DNA from: Macrotis lagotis | Lineage: Eukaryota; Chordata; Mammalia; Peramelemorphia; Peramelidae | Assembly: GCF_037893015.1 (NCBI RefSeq) | Contig: NC_133660.1 | Coordinates: 165,046,283-165,110,282 of the forward strand | Direction of reading: 5' to 3' | Length of the DNA: 64,000 bases | Part shown: positions 33,409 to 44,849 of the stretch, one piece after another | How the letters are laid out: every line of letters starts with the position of its first letter | Position numbering within the stretch: the first letter of the stretch is position 1 | The notes under the pieces: generated by a model | Database searches by the model: none | What the model saw: the letters and a program-made list of their open reading frames with translations, nothing else | Told to the model about the DNA's origin: nothing | Translations under genes and position numbers: made by a program

Positions 33409-34495
33409 TATTTTTTCTTTTTAAAAAATACTTTATTTGTTTTCCAGTTATATGCAATAGTAGTTTCTATGTATCATTTTTTGTAAGGTTTTGAATTTTA
33501 TACTTTTCCCCCCACACTACCCCCCTGCACAGAAGGCAGTCTGATAATTTTTATATCGTTTCCATGCTATGCATTGATCGAAATTAAATTTGTAGAGAGA
33601 GAAACCATATCCTTGAGGAGAAAATGAAATATTAGAGATAGCAAAATTATGTAATACATAAGACTTTTTTTAAAAATTGAAGGTAATAGACTTTGGTCTT
33701 TGTTTAAACTCCACAGTTCTTTCTCTGGACACAGATGGTATTCTCTGTCTCAGGTACTCTAAAATTGTCCCTGATTATTGCATTGATGGAAAGTGCAAAT
33801 CCATTAAGGTTGATCATCACCCCCCCCCCCCCCATTGCTGTTAGGGTGTACAATGCTCTGCTCTTCTCACCCAACATCAGTTTATGTAAGTCTTTCCAGG
33901 CTTCTCTGAAATTCCATCCCTCTTGATTTCTAATAGAGCAATAATGTTCCATAATATGCATATATCATAATTTGTTCGGCCATTCCCTAATAGATGGACA
34001 TTCACTTGATTTCCAATTCTTTACTACCACAAACAGGGCTGCTATGAATATTTTGTACAAGTGATGTTTTTAACCTTTTTCATGATCTCTTCAGGATATA
34101 GACTCAGTAGTGGTTTTGCTGGATTAAAGGGTATGCACATTATTCATTCATTCATTCGTTCACTTATTTATTTGCTAATTCATTCATGCATTTATTTATT
34201 TATCATCTATCTATCTACTCACTCATTCACTCATTCATTCATTCATTCATTTATTTATTTTATTTGGGCATAATTCCAGATTGCTCTCCAGAAAGGTTGG
34301 ATGAGTTCACAGCTCCACCAACAATGTATTAGTGTCAACATTGAACATTGTCCTTTCTGGTCATATTGGCCAATCTGATAGGTGTGAGCTGGTACTTCAG
34401 AGCTGCTTTAATTTACATTTCTCTAATCAGTAATGATTTAGAGCAATTTTTCATATGACTATGGATCACTTTGATTTCCTCATCTTTTAATTGGA
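33409..34495 (-). repeat. L1 3' part, antisense, 5'-truncated, with internal ATTC microsatellite
   Basis: The left end is the L1 3' tail. From about 33,700 the sequence is antisense to the end of ORF2 and the 3' UTR: gttcggccattccctaatag, tggacattcacttgatttcc, ctgctatgaatattttgtac, ctgataggtgtgagctggta, atttctctaatcagtaatga. It corresponds block by block to 36,660-37,390. An (ATTC)n-type microsatellite (34,138-34,260) and a (C)16 run near 33,822 have expanded inside it. It is joined to an L2 fragment at about 34,497. Confidence 0.8.
34138..34260. repeat. ATTC/ATCT/ATTT microsatellite
   Basis: Tetranucleotide array attcattcattcgttcactt, tatctatctactcactcatt and further cattcattc and tttatttatttt units. 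It is absent from the matching position of the L1 fragment at 36.4 kb, so it arose within this copy. Confidence 0.92.
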
Positions 34496-34496
34496 A

Positions 34497-34685
34497 GTCA
34501 CTAGAATTAAGCGGGGTTGAGACCAAAAATGAGATTTTAGTCAGAAATTGGAGGAAGTCAGGGATCCAGTGGGCAATTTGAGGGAAAGCCAGTGAAAAAG
34601 CCTGGAGGTGATAGATGGAGTGACTTGTTTGAGGAACAGCAAGGAAGCCAATGTCATTAGATTGAAGAGTACATATCACTTTTTA
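34497..34685 (-). repeat. L2 ORF2 fragment, minus strand
   Basis: The minus-strand translation contains GFLAVPQTSHSIYHLQAFSL followed by AFPQIAHWIPDFLQFLT, corresponding to the C-terminal GLLAVPRTRHS / LAVPHAWN region of L2 ORF2. Confidence 0.7.
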
Positions 34686-35409
34686 AATTAATTTTTTAAA
34701 AAAATATCAAATAAAAAGAATAAAAATGAAAATATATGACTTGCAGTTATGGAGACTCTAGCCTGACTTGTGTACCCTTGATGCTTAAAAATGGGAAATG
34801 AATTAAATAAAGATTGTCAGATTATCACCATTTCATGATGGAGCCTAAAGAATTTAATTTGGTCATCTCAGTGAAGAATTTAATAAAGATTAGAAACATT
34901 TGATCAACAAATGCTTAATATCTATTCCAAAATCAACATTAATTTAGAATAAAAACTAATTTGTAAACTCTCATGGAAAATGATAGAAGACTATGAGTAG
35001 TATTATTTAATTTAAAAAAAACAGTAAAATGAAGTAGAGGGGGAAAGTTTGCAGAAAAGCCTGGCAAGATCCAAATAAGACAAATTAACTTAAATGAGGA
35101 CATTTAAGTATGAAACTGAAAAGAAGATAGCAAACACAAAATAGAAAAAAAATCTATAAAGATTTAGCAAACCTTTTATTCATCAGGTCACTGGAACCAC
35201 CCCATTAGGATTTTTAACATAGGAGTCTTTAACATAATTACATTAATAAATGTAATAAAGATCATATAATTGTGAAGGCTCTGAGGAGTTCATATTCATT
35301 GTTTCTGAAAGAGGGTAAAATATGAAACTTTTGGAATAAATATAAATGACCAAACTTACTATTATTTAAATATCAAAATATGCTGAGAAAATACCAAATG
35401 ACTAATAAC
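34686..35409. other. No feature recognised
   Basis: AT-rich sequence lying between LINE pieces. Nothing identified. Confidence 0.35.
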
Positions 35410-35740
35410 CCATATGCCTACTTTCCTTTTCCCAAAAAATTTATGACATTAATCAAGAAGCAATGGATTTTCACAACATTATTGTTCCTTTTGTAAACAG
35501 CTTTTGAGCCACAGAATGACTGATTGAAATTTAAAAAGTTCAAGGTCCTGTGTTTGTTAGTTGACTATTAAAAAAAAATCATTTAATTCCACAGATCAAA
35601 TTAGAACTTCACAAGCTGTTCCTCAATAATGTGACTCCCACATAGCTATCAAATTCATTCAGGATTTCCTGAAAGACATTGCAACAGATACACTTTGTTC
35701 AATAACCCTCTGATAAATAAGGAACAAAAAAAAGGAGACA
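35410..35740 (+). repeat. RTE-type LINE reverse-transcriptase fragment (uninterrupted)
   Basis: Aligns with the two flanks of the COX5B retrocopy at 31.7-32.6 kb: ttatgacattaatcaagaag, gttagttgactattaaaaaa, tcatttaattccacagatca, aggatttcctgaaagaca. It represents the same RTE region without the pseudogene. Confidence 0.6.
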
Positions 35741-36435
35741 TATATTCACCAGGGCCATTTGATACTGATATTAAAAATGAACTGATTAAATCAAACCAAT
35801 TAACTCTGTATATTCTTTTAAATAAGAGTCATAATTCCTCAGAAGAGTTCATTTGAAAAATCCACACAGAAAAAAATGGATGAAAAATGCTAATTTTCCC
35901 AATTGGTGTTGCTGAAACAATTTCTAGGCTTTGGGTGTCAATTTGTTGTATAGATGGATTTATGAAAGTTAAATTTTTGTGGGAAATGATGACAATTAAA
36001 GTCAATATCTTTACTTTTTAAAAAATTTTCTTTTTTAAAAAACAGATGGTTCATTTAAAGAGAACAAGTTGAAGCTGTTGCAATTATATACATTACTATC
36101 ATATTGTTCTTACTTTTTATTTTGTGTTGATTTTGACCTTTGTTCTAACTAGTAAATGGTGTATGACATATGATTATGATCTAATTGTCACATCTGGAGT
36201 TCCATTGTCATTTCCTGGCTGCTGAAACAGAGTCAAGTTCATTTTTACTGATGTTCTTTGCTGTCATGTCCAATAACGTTCCACTCTCTCTCTCTGAAGG
36301 AAATATTGATGATACATTGACCTGAAACTTCTGCACATTCTATGAGACTTTTTCACTTTGTAAAAATTGAAGCATATTTTCCAATATACTTTTTGTCATA
36401 TTGCTCTATGCCCATATTTACCAGTTCTTACCATT
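35741..36435. other. No feature recognised
   Basis: AT-rich. No repeat or coding signal assigned. Confidence 0.35.
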
Positions 36436-36437
36436 TT

Positions 36438-37758
36438 CTTTTAAAAATTTTTTTTTGTTATTTTATTTTTCCAGATAGTTTTCAGCATTCAACTTTTTGT
36501 AAGTTTTTGAGTTCCACATTTTTTACCTCCTTCCTTTTCCTCCCCCTCCCTATGGCAACAATTTGATATAGGTCATAATTGTATAATCATGTTTAACATT
36601 TTTATATTAGTTATGAAGAAAGAAATAGAACTAAAGGATGAAAAACATGAGAAATAAACAAAAAGTTTTAAAAAGTGAACATAGTATGCATTCAAAGTCC
36701 ATAGTTTTTAATCTAGATGTGGGTGTTATTTTCCATCACAAGTCTTTTAGGCTTGTCCTTGATCATTGAACTGATGAGAGGAGCTGAGTCCATCATAGTT
36801 GATCATCTCACAATATTGCTGTTAATGTGTACAATGTTCTCCTGGTTCTTCTCCTTTACTCAGCATCAATTCATTCAAGTCTTTCTATGATTTTCTGAAA
36901 TCAGGCATCTCTTGATTTCTTATAGAACAGTACTCCATCACATTCATATATGGATGGCTTGTTCAGCCATTCCCCAGTTGATGGGCAGCCTCTCAATTTC
37001 TAATTATTTGCTATTACAAAAAAGACCTGCTATAAATATTTTTGTACATGTGGATTGTTTCTCCTTTTTTATGATCTCTTTGGGATATAAACCTAGTAAT
37101 ATTATTGCTGAATCAAAGAGTAGTTTTATTGCCTTTTGGGCATAGTTCTAAATTCCTTTTCAGAATAGTTGTATCAGTTCACAATTTCACCAACTGTGCA
37201 TATTCATTAGTGTTTCAATTTTCCTACATCCTCTCCAATATTGATCATTTTACATTTTTGTCATTTTAGCCAAACTGATAGGGGTGAGGTGGTACTTCAG
37301 AGTTGCTTTAATTTGCATTTCTCTAAACAATAATGATTTAGAGAATTTTTTCATGTGACTTTAGATAGCTTTAATTTCTTCATCTGAAAATGTTCATACA
37401 ACCATTTGTCAATTGGAGAATGACTTGTATTCTTATAAATTTGACTCAGTTCTCTCTATTTATTATAGAAATGAGTCCTCCATCAGAAATACCAGCTGTG
37501 AAAATTGTTTCACAGCTTTCTATGTTCCTTCTAATCTTGGTTGCATTATTTTTACTTGTGCAAAATCTTTCTAATTTAATGTAGTTAAAATGATCCATTG
37601 TGTAATTTATAATGTTCTCTATCTCTTGTTTGGTTATAAACTCCTCCCCTCTCCATAGATCTGACAGATAAACTATTCCTTCTTCTAATTCATTTATGGT
37701 ATTATTCTTTATGTCTAAATCCTGTATCTATTTTGACCTTAGCTTGTTATAGGGTATA
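36438..37758 (-). mobile_element. L1, antisense 3' part, interrupted by HAL1-like copy B
   Basis: The L1 tail starts at left (ttattttatttttccagata). Then the sequence is antisense to the 3' UTR and end of ORF2: ggatggcttgttcagccatt, ccccagttgatgggcagcct, tttgggatataaacctagta, ccaaactgataggggtgagg, atttctctaaacaataatga. The layout matches the ORF2 end of mammalian L1. The copy continues for roughly 40-50 bases beyond the insertion, at 41,303 onward (aataaaatttctctatcttt), before its 5' truncation. Confidence 0.8.
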
Positions 37759-37954
37759 CTTCTTACCATTTTTAAAAATTTATTGATTTACTTATTCTTA
37801 TTTTGTACAAATAATGTTTTTTTATACATTACCAAAATATTCTTGTTTAAGAGTAAACATAATACCCCCTCCCCCAAGAAAATATAGACCTGCATAAGCG
37901 ATAAAGTAAAGGGGAGAGAAAAAATTAAAATTAAAATAAAGAAATAATAATTGT

Positions 37955-38660
37955 AGGTATGGCCAGGTGGCACAGAGGACAGAGCACCGGCCCTGGAGCC
38001 AGGAGCTCCTGAGACCAAATCCAGCCCCAGACACCCAACAATCACCCAGCTGTGTGACCCCATGCAAATCACCCCAATCCCATTGCCCTACAAAAACCAA
38101 AAAAAAAAGACCCAAAATAAAATAAAATAAAATAGCAATAATAATAATAGTAGGGGTGGCTGGGTGGCAGACAGATCACTGGCCCTTGAGCCAGGAGTAC
38201 TCAGGTCCAAATCTGGCTTCAGACACCCAACAATCACCCAGTTGTGCAGCCCCAGGCAGGCCACCTGGTCCCATTTGCCCTGCAACACTCCCCAGAAAAT
38301 AATAATAATACTAAATGTGCTTCAGTCTGTGTTCCAACACCACCAGCTCTGTGGTGGATGGATCACCTTCTTTAGGATAAGTCCATCACAAAAGTTACTT
38401 CCATATTTTTCCACCATTGCCATTGCTGATCTCAACTCCCTTCATTCATACTTCTCTACTACCATGAACTATATTTTTCTCTCTCCTTTCACTCTGTCTC
38501 TGCTGTAGGGTAATTGAGTGGCACAGAAGACAGATCCCCAGCCCTGGGGCCAAGAGTCCCCGAACCCACATACCACCCTTTACCCAGCATCAACCCGGCC
38601 CTATGGTTCTGGAAAGGCCATCCAATCCCAGCCCCTTGCAGGAAGTAAAAAGAAAATGTG
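37955..38660 (+). repeat. Three SINE-derived modules inside HAL1-like copy B (antisense to the element)
   Basis: Read on plus: module 3 ggccaggtggcacagaggac, gccctggagccaggagctcc, ccaacaatcacccagctgtg; module 2 ggggtggctgggtggcagac, agccaggagtactcaggtcc; module 1 gggtaattgagtggcacaga with gccctggggccaagagtccc, more degenerate. Order and spacing equal those in copy A. Confidence 0.82.
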
Positions 38661-39601
38661 TTATATCTGACCACTCTCTCCACCATGGTCCATTCTCTCC
38701 TTCATCACTCACATACTCCCCCTTCCCCCTGTTCCCCTTTCTCTCCTTCTTACTACAGATGTCTATACCCCATTGATTATATATGCTGTTTCCTCTCCTA
38801 GCCACCTCTGATGAGGGCAAAGATTCCCTCATTCCCCCTCACCTTCTCCCCTTCCATGTCATTGCCATAGCTCATTGTAATAAAGAAAAATCTTATATGA
38901 AATATCTTAGCCCATTCCTCCTCTCCTTTTTCTTTCTCCCATTACATTTCTCTTTTATCTATTGGCTCCATTTTTATACCACAATATATCTTCAAATTCA
39001 GTTTTCTCCTGTGCTTCATCTATAAAAGCTCCTTCTACCTGCTCTATTAAATGAGAAAGTTCATATGAGTATTATCAGTATCATTTTTCTATACAGGAAT
39101 ACATGTAGTTCATCATCATTAAGTCCCTCATATTTTCCTCTTCTCCTCCACTCTCTATGCTTCACCTCAGTCCTGTATTTGAAGATCAAACCTTCTGTTC
39201 AGCTCTGGTTATTCCAACAGGAACATTTGAAATTCCCCTGGTTCATTGAAAGTCCATCTTTTTCCCTGGAAGAGGACATTCAGTTTTGCTGGGTAGTTGA
39301 TTTTTGGTTGCATTCTAAGCTCTTTTGCCTTCTGGAATATTATATTCCAAGCCCTATGAGCTTTTAATGTAGTTGCTGTTAAGTCCTGTATGATCCTGAC
39401 TGTAGCTCCATGATATCTGAGTTGTGTTCTTCTGGCTTCTTGTAATATTTTCTTTTTGACTTGGGAGTTCTGGAACTTGGCTATAATATTCCTGGGGGGC
39501 TTTTTTCGATCTCTTTCTTGGGGAGATTGGTGGATTCTCTCAATTTCTATTCTGCCTTCTGCTTCTAGGATTTTAGGGCAATTTTCCTGAAATAATTCTT
39601 T

Positions 39602-39782
39602 GAAAATGATGTCGGGGTGGCTAGGTGGCGTAGTGGATAAAGCACCGGCCTTGGAGTCAGGAGTACCTGGGTTCAAATCAGGTCTCAGACACTTAATAAT
39701 TACCTAGCTGTGTGGCCTCGGGCAAGCCACTCAACCCCATTTGCCTTGCAAAAACCTAAAAAAAAAAAAAGAAAATGATGTC
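39602..39782 (+). repeat. tRNA-derived SINE inserted in HAL1-like copy B
   Basis: SINE 39,614-39,770 close to consensus; perfect 12-bp direct repeats gaaaatgatgtc at 39,602-39,613 and 39,771-39,782. It post-dates copy B. Confidence 0.95.
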
Positions 39783-39813
39783 AAGGCTCTTTTCCTGGTC
39801 ATGACTTTCAGGT

Positions 39814-39984
39814 ATTCCATAACTTTTTTTTGTTTTTTGCAAGGCAAATGGGGTTAAGTGGCTTGCCCAAGGCCACACAGCTAGGTAATTATTAAGTGTC
39901 TGAGACTGGATTTGAACCTAGGTACTCCTGACTCCAGGGCCGGTGCTTTATCCACTGCATCACCTAGCCACCCCATTCCAATAA
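39814..39984 (-). repeat. tRNA-derived SINE, minus strand, inserted in HAL1-like copy B
   Basis: SINE 39,823-39,974 (T-rich, gcaaggcaaatggggttaag, ending cacctagccacccc). Flanked by attccataa and attccaataa; copy A has the uninterrupted site ggaatacctgaaag on its sense strand. Confidence 0.9.
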
Positions 39985-41449
39985 TTTTTAAATTATCTTT
40001 CCTAAATCTGTTTTCCATATCAGTTGTTTTTTCAATGAGATGTTTCACATTTTCTTCTAATTTTTCATTCTTTGGTTTTGAAGTATTGAGTCCTGATTTC
40101 TCATAAAATCAGCAATCTCCCTGAGTTCTATTCTTTGTCTGAAGGATTTGTTTTCCTCAGAGAGCTTTCTTATCTCCTTTTCCATCTGGCCAGTTCCTCA
40201 ATAACTTTTTGAACTGTTTTATTCATTTGACCTATGCTGATTTTTAACATGTTATTTTCTTCAGCATTTTTTTGGATCTCCTTGACTAAGCTGATGACTT
40301 CATTTTCATGTTTTTCCTGCTTCTCTCTCATTTCTTTTCCCAATTTTTCCTCTATCTCCCTCACTTGATTTTCAAAGTCTTTTTTGAGCTCTGTCATGAC
40401 CTGAGCCCAATTTCTGTTTTTCTTGGAGTCTTTAGATGCAGGAGCTTGTACCTCCTCACCTTCAGATTTAGTGTTTTGATCCTTCTTGGGATCACAGGCA
40501 AAGTATTTCTCAGTGGTGTTCCTCTTTTTTCTCTGCTTACTCATTTTCCCAGCCTGAGCCTGGTTTTGGGGTGCTTCCTGAGCTTTTGGGACACCCCCAC
40601 AAGGATCTCAGTGTGTGAGGCTTTGTCCTCCTTCCTGGTCTGTCAATGATCATAAGTGCCCCCCCCCCCCCCACCATGGGGCTGAGGTAAGGGGGGCATG
40701 CTGTTCTCTGGGGGGGCCTAGACTGCCATCAGGATCTAAATGTGGTCAGAACCCCAGAGTCCTGTTCCAGGGGCAGAGAACAGAGCTCGGCAGTCTGTCT
40801 CTTCACTCCCCTCCCTAGGTTCAATGGGCTTGGCCTGAGGGCTCCTGCTTACTGACTCTGCCTGCTTCTGGTTCCTGGATCTGGGCTGCTGTGACCACAC
40901 TGCTCACTGTGTGCTCTGAGGGCTGGGCTTCATGTGCTCGCTCTGGTAGAGGTCCCCTGCTGTTCCCCCAAGTTGTGCTTGGTGCTCCCCAGAGTGTAGA
41001 TCATGAAACTGCCCCCACTGTTGTAAGCCACGGCTCCCAGTGCCCTGGGGCTGCCTCTGGGAGGCTGAAGTTCCTTTGCCGGGCCACTCGTCTGGTGGGC
41101 CACTCCTCTGATCCCGTGGAGCCGAGCCTCTCCACTCTTTTCCAGATTACCTTGGGTTAGAGAATTGCCTCACTGGATCCCTCTGTGGGTTCTGTCTCTT
41201 GAAAATGTAGTTAGAGTCCTTAGTTTATAAGTTTTGCTCCATAGCAACTGAGAGAAGGTCCTTTCCTGTCATCATCTTGGCTCTGCCCCTTCTTACCATT
41301 TTCAATAAAATTTCTCTATCTTTTCAATGTCTTTAGAAAAAATTCTTCATCTAGTGATCTGTCTTCTGGTAATGAGTCTTTCTGTACTTTGCTGAGTTAA
41401 TCCTCAGACAGGAAACACTGAAATCAAGCCTTTCATAATATCTTAAAAT

Positions 41450-41640
41450 TATAGATTTAGAACTGAAAGGGAGAATGCAGATCATCTGTTCTGATGTGTT
41501 CATTTTATTGACAAGGAAAGTGAGGCTCAGAGAAGTAAAGGTCCTTTTCCGAAGTCACACAGATAATAAGTTGCAGAACCTGAATGCAAAACCAGATCCC
41601 TTGACTCCAAATATCACTTACCTTTGCCCCACATTGCTTC
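41450..41640 (-). repeat. MIR, minus strand
   Basis: agaactgaaagggagaatgc, acaaggaaagtgaggctcag, agaagtaaaggtccttttcc and gaagtcacacagataataag with cccttgactcc: an antisense MIR core plus head. Confidence 0.78.
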
Positions 41641-43860
41641 TCAATATGGTAGAATTTGTCAAGGCTTTTGCTTTACTGGAATAGCCTTCAACAACTCAGG
41701 TTCACTTCTTTTCCTTGATGGGGGACTAGGGTAGTATTTTGTGGGAGAGAATTAAATATAAAACTAAAATAATAATAATCTAAGGGTCAAATAAATTTAG
41801 ATCAGAGGAACCTAGAAATGGAAAAGAAATTACATCCTTTCCCTCAAACCTATTACCCCTTAATTTTGACTTATTGTAATACTTCAGAATTTGTTGCATT
41901 TTTTAAAAAGTGTCATTGAAGAGAACAGAAGGAAGTTCATGACAAAACATAGACAAGTTTTGGTACTGTAATGTTGACCTTACTGTATACTTTAAGAAAC
42001 AAAAGTCAAACTATATGATGGGGATTTGTGCTTTCATGTGTAATTCCTGTAGAAATACCTATTTTGTTGGTGTCTGTCAGGTATCAAAAAGAAAGAAAAT
42101 AAAATTCGGGTTATTTGATTTCATCAGTGCTGGCACTTCTGTCATTGACAGAAATCATATACACATCTTTGTAGGTAACAATGAGTTGTTGGGTCCCAAA
42201 AAATTTTGTCCCTTGTCAACCTTCCTTAAATCTGAAGTATGAATGGCATTACATTGTTAGATCCATACTTGAAGCTTTTCCATCTTAGTTTAACCTGCCA
42301 GAGCTTTTATATATTGGTAATAGCCTTTGAGATTCCGGTGTCACTTTCATGTCACAATAAGACATCTGAGTAGTAACTCAATGGAGGAATAAGTTGACTG
42401 AGTTATCTATGAAGACAAGTAACAAATCCTGTTTAGTTCTTGCCAGTGTATTAGGGTAAGGGATGATACAGGAAAAATGAGGATGAAAGAAGAAGGGTGG
42501 TCTCTCCAGTGAATGAAAGATGTCAATAGTGACAATTTAGTGTATTTTCTATTCTAAACAGTTATCTTTTCCACTCCAAGTGGAATAGTTTGCTGCTGTT
42601 GTTGGTTTAGTTTTGGTTTTTGCCTGTAGAAATATTGTTATTCATTTTTCATTAATGTGACAATTACTTGTAGCAAATGTGACAATTACCTGTAGCAAAA
42701 AGGAATATTTTAAATCTATGGCTTGCTTACATTTTTTGCTGAGTTAGACATCTGTATGTTGTAGTTCCCTTAGTGCTGAATAGGCTCCTTAATTATGGAA
42801 GCCAATGAATATTTTTTATTGGGTAATGCCCTAGAAAAGCTAGATAACACAAATGAGTGAGGTTATCCAACCAGAAGCAAAAGCTGATTCAGTTAATTCT
42901 GTTGCACAGAGCTATTAATTTACATAGAGAATACAGTTTTGTCAAATTTAAATAAGCAATAACCTAGAAAATGGAGGGGCTTTATTGTCAGCAAAGTGCC
43001 TACTTAGGATATTTCAAAAGCATCAAACATATTTTAAATGTTAATCTGATGGAATTGGGTTTTCAAAAGTATCATTGGTATGCCTATAAAAATTAAGCCC
43101 ATTTTATTTAGTCATCCTCTTAAAATATACCAGTTAGATAAAATACTTATAACAAGCTGTGGAAATCAAAGAACAAATGTGGAAAACAGTAATTGTCTTA
43201 GAGAAATTGAAAAGAATAGTTCTGAGGTATCTCCCCAATAAGGATTTGAGTTCCTTCTTTCCCCCTTCTTTTCCCTTCTTTCCCTCTTATCAAAGCTTTT
43301 AAAAGCAAAATTATTTTTGCATGGATGGGCTTCAAATTATAGTTCATGATAGAAAATTTTGCTTTTAAGTTTTGAGGAAACTTAGAATATATTTACCTCA
43401 GGAAAAAAAATACAAAGTTCTATTTAGTTTACAAAACTGATGAAATGCAAAGCTTTTAAAATATAAGATGGCAGAAAACAGTTATAATTCACTGAAATGG
43501 GAAAAAGCCAATAAAACTGAATTAGAAATTTGTAAGAGTGTATTTGAATGTTCAATGAATGAAGAATTCTGCTTAATGAAAAGCTTGCATCAGAGTAAAA
43601 TGAGAATATAGATTTTTTGGTTATTCTAAATGAATCTTATGAACACTTTTAAATAGTTCTTATGTCAAATGTAATTTTTTACAAAAAACTTGTGATTTTT
43701 CCTTTTATCTAAAAATATTTATCACTAGCACAATTCTAATGTCTACCAGTCACATAATTAAATAAATACATTTGGAAAAGTGAAACAAAGAGGGCAAAGG
43801 TTAAAAAGAAGGTATGTATATCTAATTTTTAAAAAATTACCTAAGACAGAATAAAGTGAA
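41641..43860. other. 2.2 kb without recognised features
   Basis: AT-rich, apparently unique. Open frames such as 42,015-42,242 show no known family. It could be intron or intergenic sequence. Confidence 0.4.
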
Positions 43861-43870
43861 CTAAAGGCAG

Positions 43871-44086
43871 TGAAAATGGAAGAATTGGAAGGACAATGTG
43901 AGTATGACATCCATAAGTGTCTATCCCCTTCTTCACTTAATGATGATAGTAGCAGTTTGAAGAGTACTTCAGTCAACAGGAATGGGAATGGATCATTCTA
44001 TCACATGGTTTCCATGGAAGCTAATGAAGGCAGTGATAGCATGAGGACTATCCCTATACCTGATGTGGATTTGGTTTTGATCAGTT
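43871..44086 (+). other. Possible coding exon or fragment, unidentified
   Basis: A frame of about 70 codons with protein-like composition: MEELEGQCEYDIHKCLSPSS, LNDDSSSLKSTSVNRNGNGS, FYHMVSMEANEGSDSMRTIP. A splice-acceptor-like gcag precedes it at 43,867-43,870 (weak pyrimidine tract) and the frame ends at TAG 44,086-44,088, shortly before TTAGGTAAAC. An in-frame TAA lies a few codons upstream of the putative acceptor. I do not recognise the protein. It could be a real exon, a retrocopy fragment, or chance. Confidence 0.3.
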
Positions 44087-44088
44087 AG

Positions 44089-44845
44089 GTAAACTAGAAA
44101 TTAGCATCTGAAGAAACAATGTGATGTTTAAATGTACAAGATTATAATTAAATTCTTTTTCTAGATTCACTGCTAGAAATGAAATGCCTTATTCGTGGAT
44201 CTCCAGTTTTGACTGTGTGCCTATTTCTGAAGGTACATTCTGCTTGCCTTCTTTGCACTTCAACCAAACTTTATCAAAGATGAACTTCCTTAGCATCCTT
44301 CTTTCCTATGAGAAGTTAGGGTTCTCCTATTTTACTTTTTCTCCTACAAGGCAATAAAGATGTCTCTCAGACTTGATTGTTCATGGCTCAAGATATCTCT
44401 GGTAGCCTCTCTGTAGCATCTAACCACATTGATTTGGCTTCTTTGTCACAAAGGCAAAAAAGGTTCATTTTTTTCTGGAGTTAGGCCCTTTCAGACTTAC
44501 AATTGTTCCAGAACTATGGAGTCACTATACCCTGTCAAGCTGACCAGGAAAATTTCCACTTGAAGATAAAGGGAGTCTTTCTACCCAATTTAAGGGTTGG
44601 AGTATACTGGTTTTGAATATCTTTTCTGCAAAGTAAGCCTTCATATGTTAATTGATGTATCACCTATGAATGCCTAATTTTGGCCTGACATGGAAGCTGA
44701 ACAGATGCTTAATCCAATGCTAAGAATTCCTGAGAAACGAAAAAGCTATACTATGGAGCCTCCATCTGGGACTTCAAAATATAAAATAAAAGAAAGGAAG
44801 GAGTGTTGGAAAAGATAGCTCCAGGTGTCAACCTATAAGTGGCAC
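44089..44845. other. No feature recognised
   Basis: No repeat or coding signal assigned. Confidence 0.35.
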
Positions 44846-44849
44846 CATA

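Larger units (their letters stand above)
39209..40544 (-). pseudogene. L1 ORF1 remnant of HAL1-like copy B
   Basis: Start at 40,544 (minus): MSKQRKKRNTTEKYFACDPK, then a long coiled coil with heptad-like Leu/Glu/Lys content (KKDFENQVREIEEKLGKEMR, KEIQKNAEENNMLKISIGQM) open for 124 codons before the frame breaks. Two SINEs then interrupt it. The C-terminal half (39,600 to 39,209) reads RNIIAKFQNSQVKKKILQEA and LNVLFQGKRWTFNEPGEFQM, the RNA-binding and C-terminal domains of ORF1p. The coiled coil should mediate trimerisation in the intact ancestor. Confidence 0.85.
37759..41302 (-). mobile_element. HAL1-like composite element, copy B (complete, no ORF2)
   Basis: Body 37,773-41,288, with 14-bp direct repeats cttcttaccatttt at 37,759-37,772 and 41,289-41,302. 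On the minus strand, in order: L1-type 5' region opening ggggcagagccaagatgatg; ORF1 remnant (about 40,544 down to 39,209); purine-rich 3' region; antisense SINE modules 1 (38,503-38,660), 2 (38,152-38,310) and 3 (37,955-38,110); A-rich tail. It is collinear with copy A throughout. Later insertions are a plus-strand SINE (39,614-39,770) and a minus-strand SINE (39,823-39,974), both inside ORF1. It sits inside an older L1 tail. No ORF2 sequence is present. Confidence 0.87.

Noticed and set aside
31681-35740. The 31.7 kb and 35.4 kb similarity as a segmental duplication
   Set aside because: Both segments encode the same RTE reverse-transcriptase region (FVDYKKSFDS-like), so they are two copies of a dispersed LINE.
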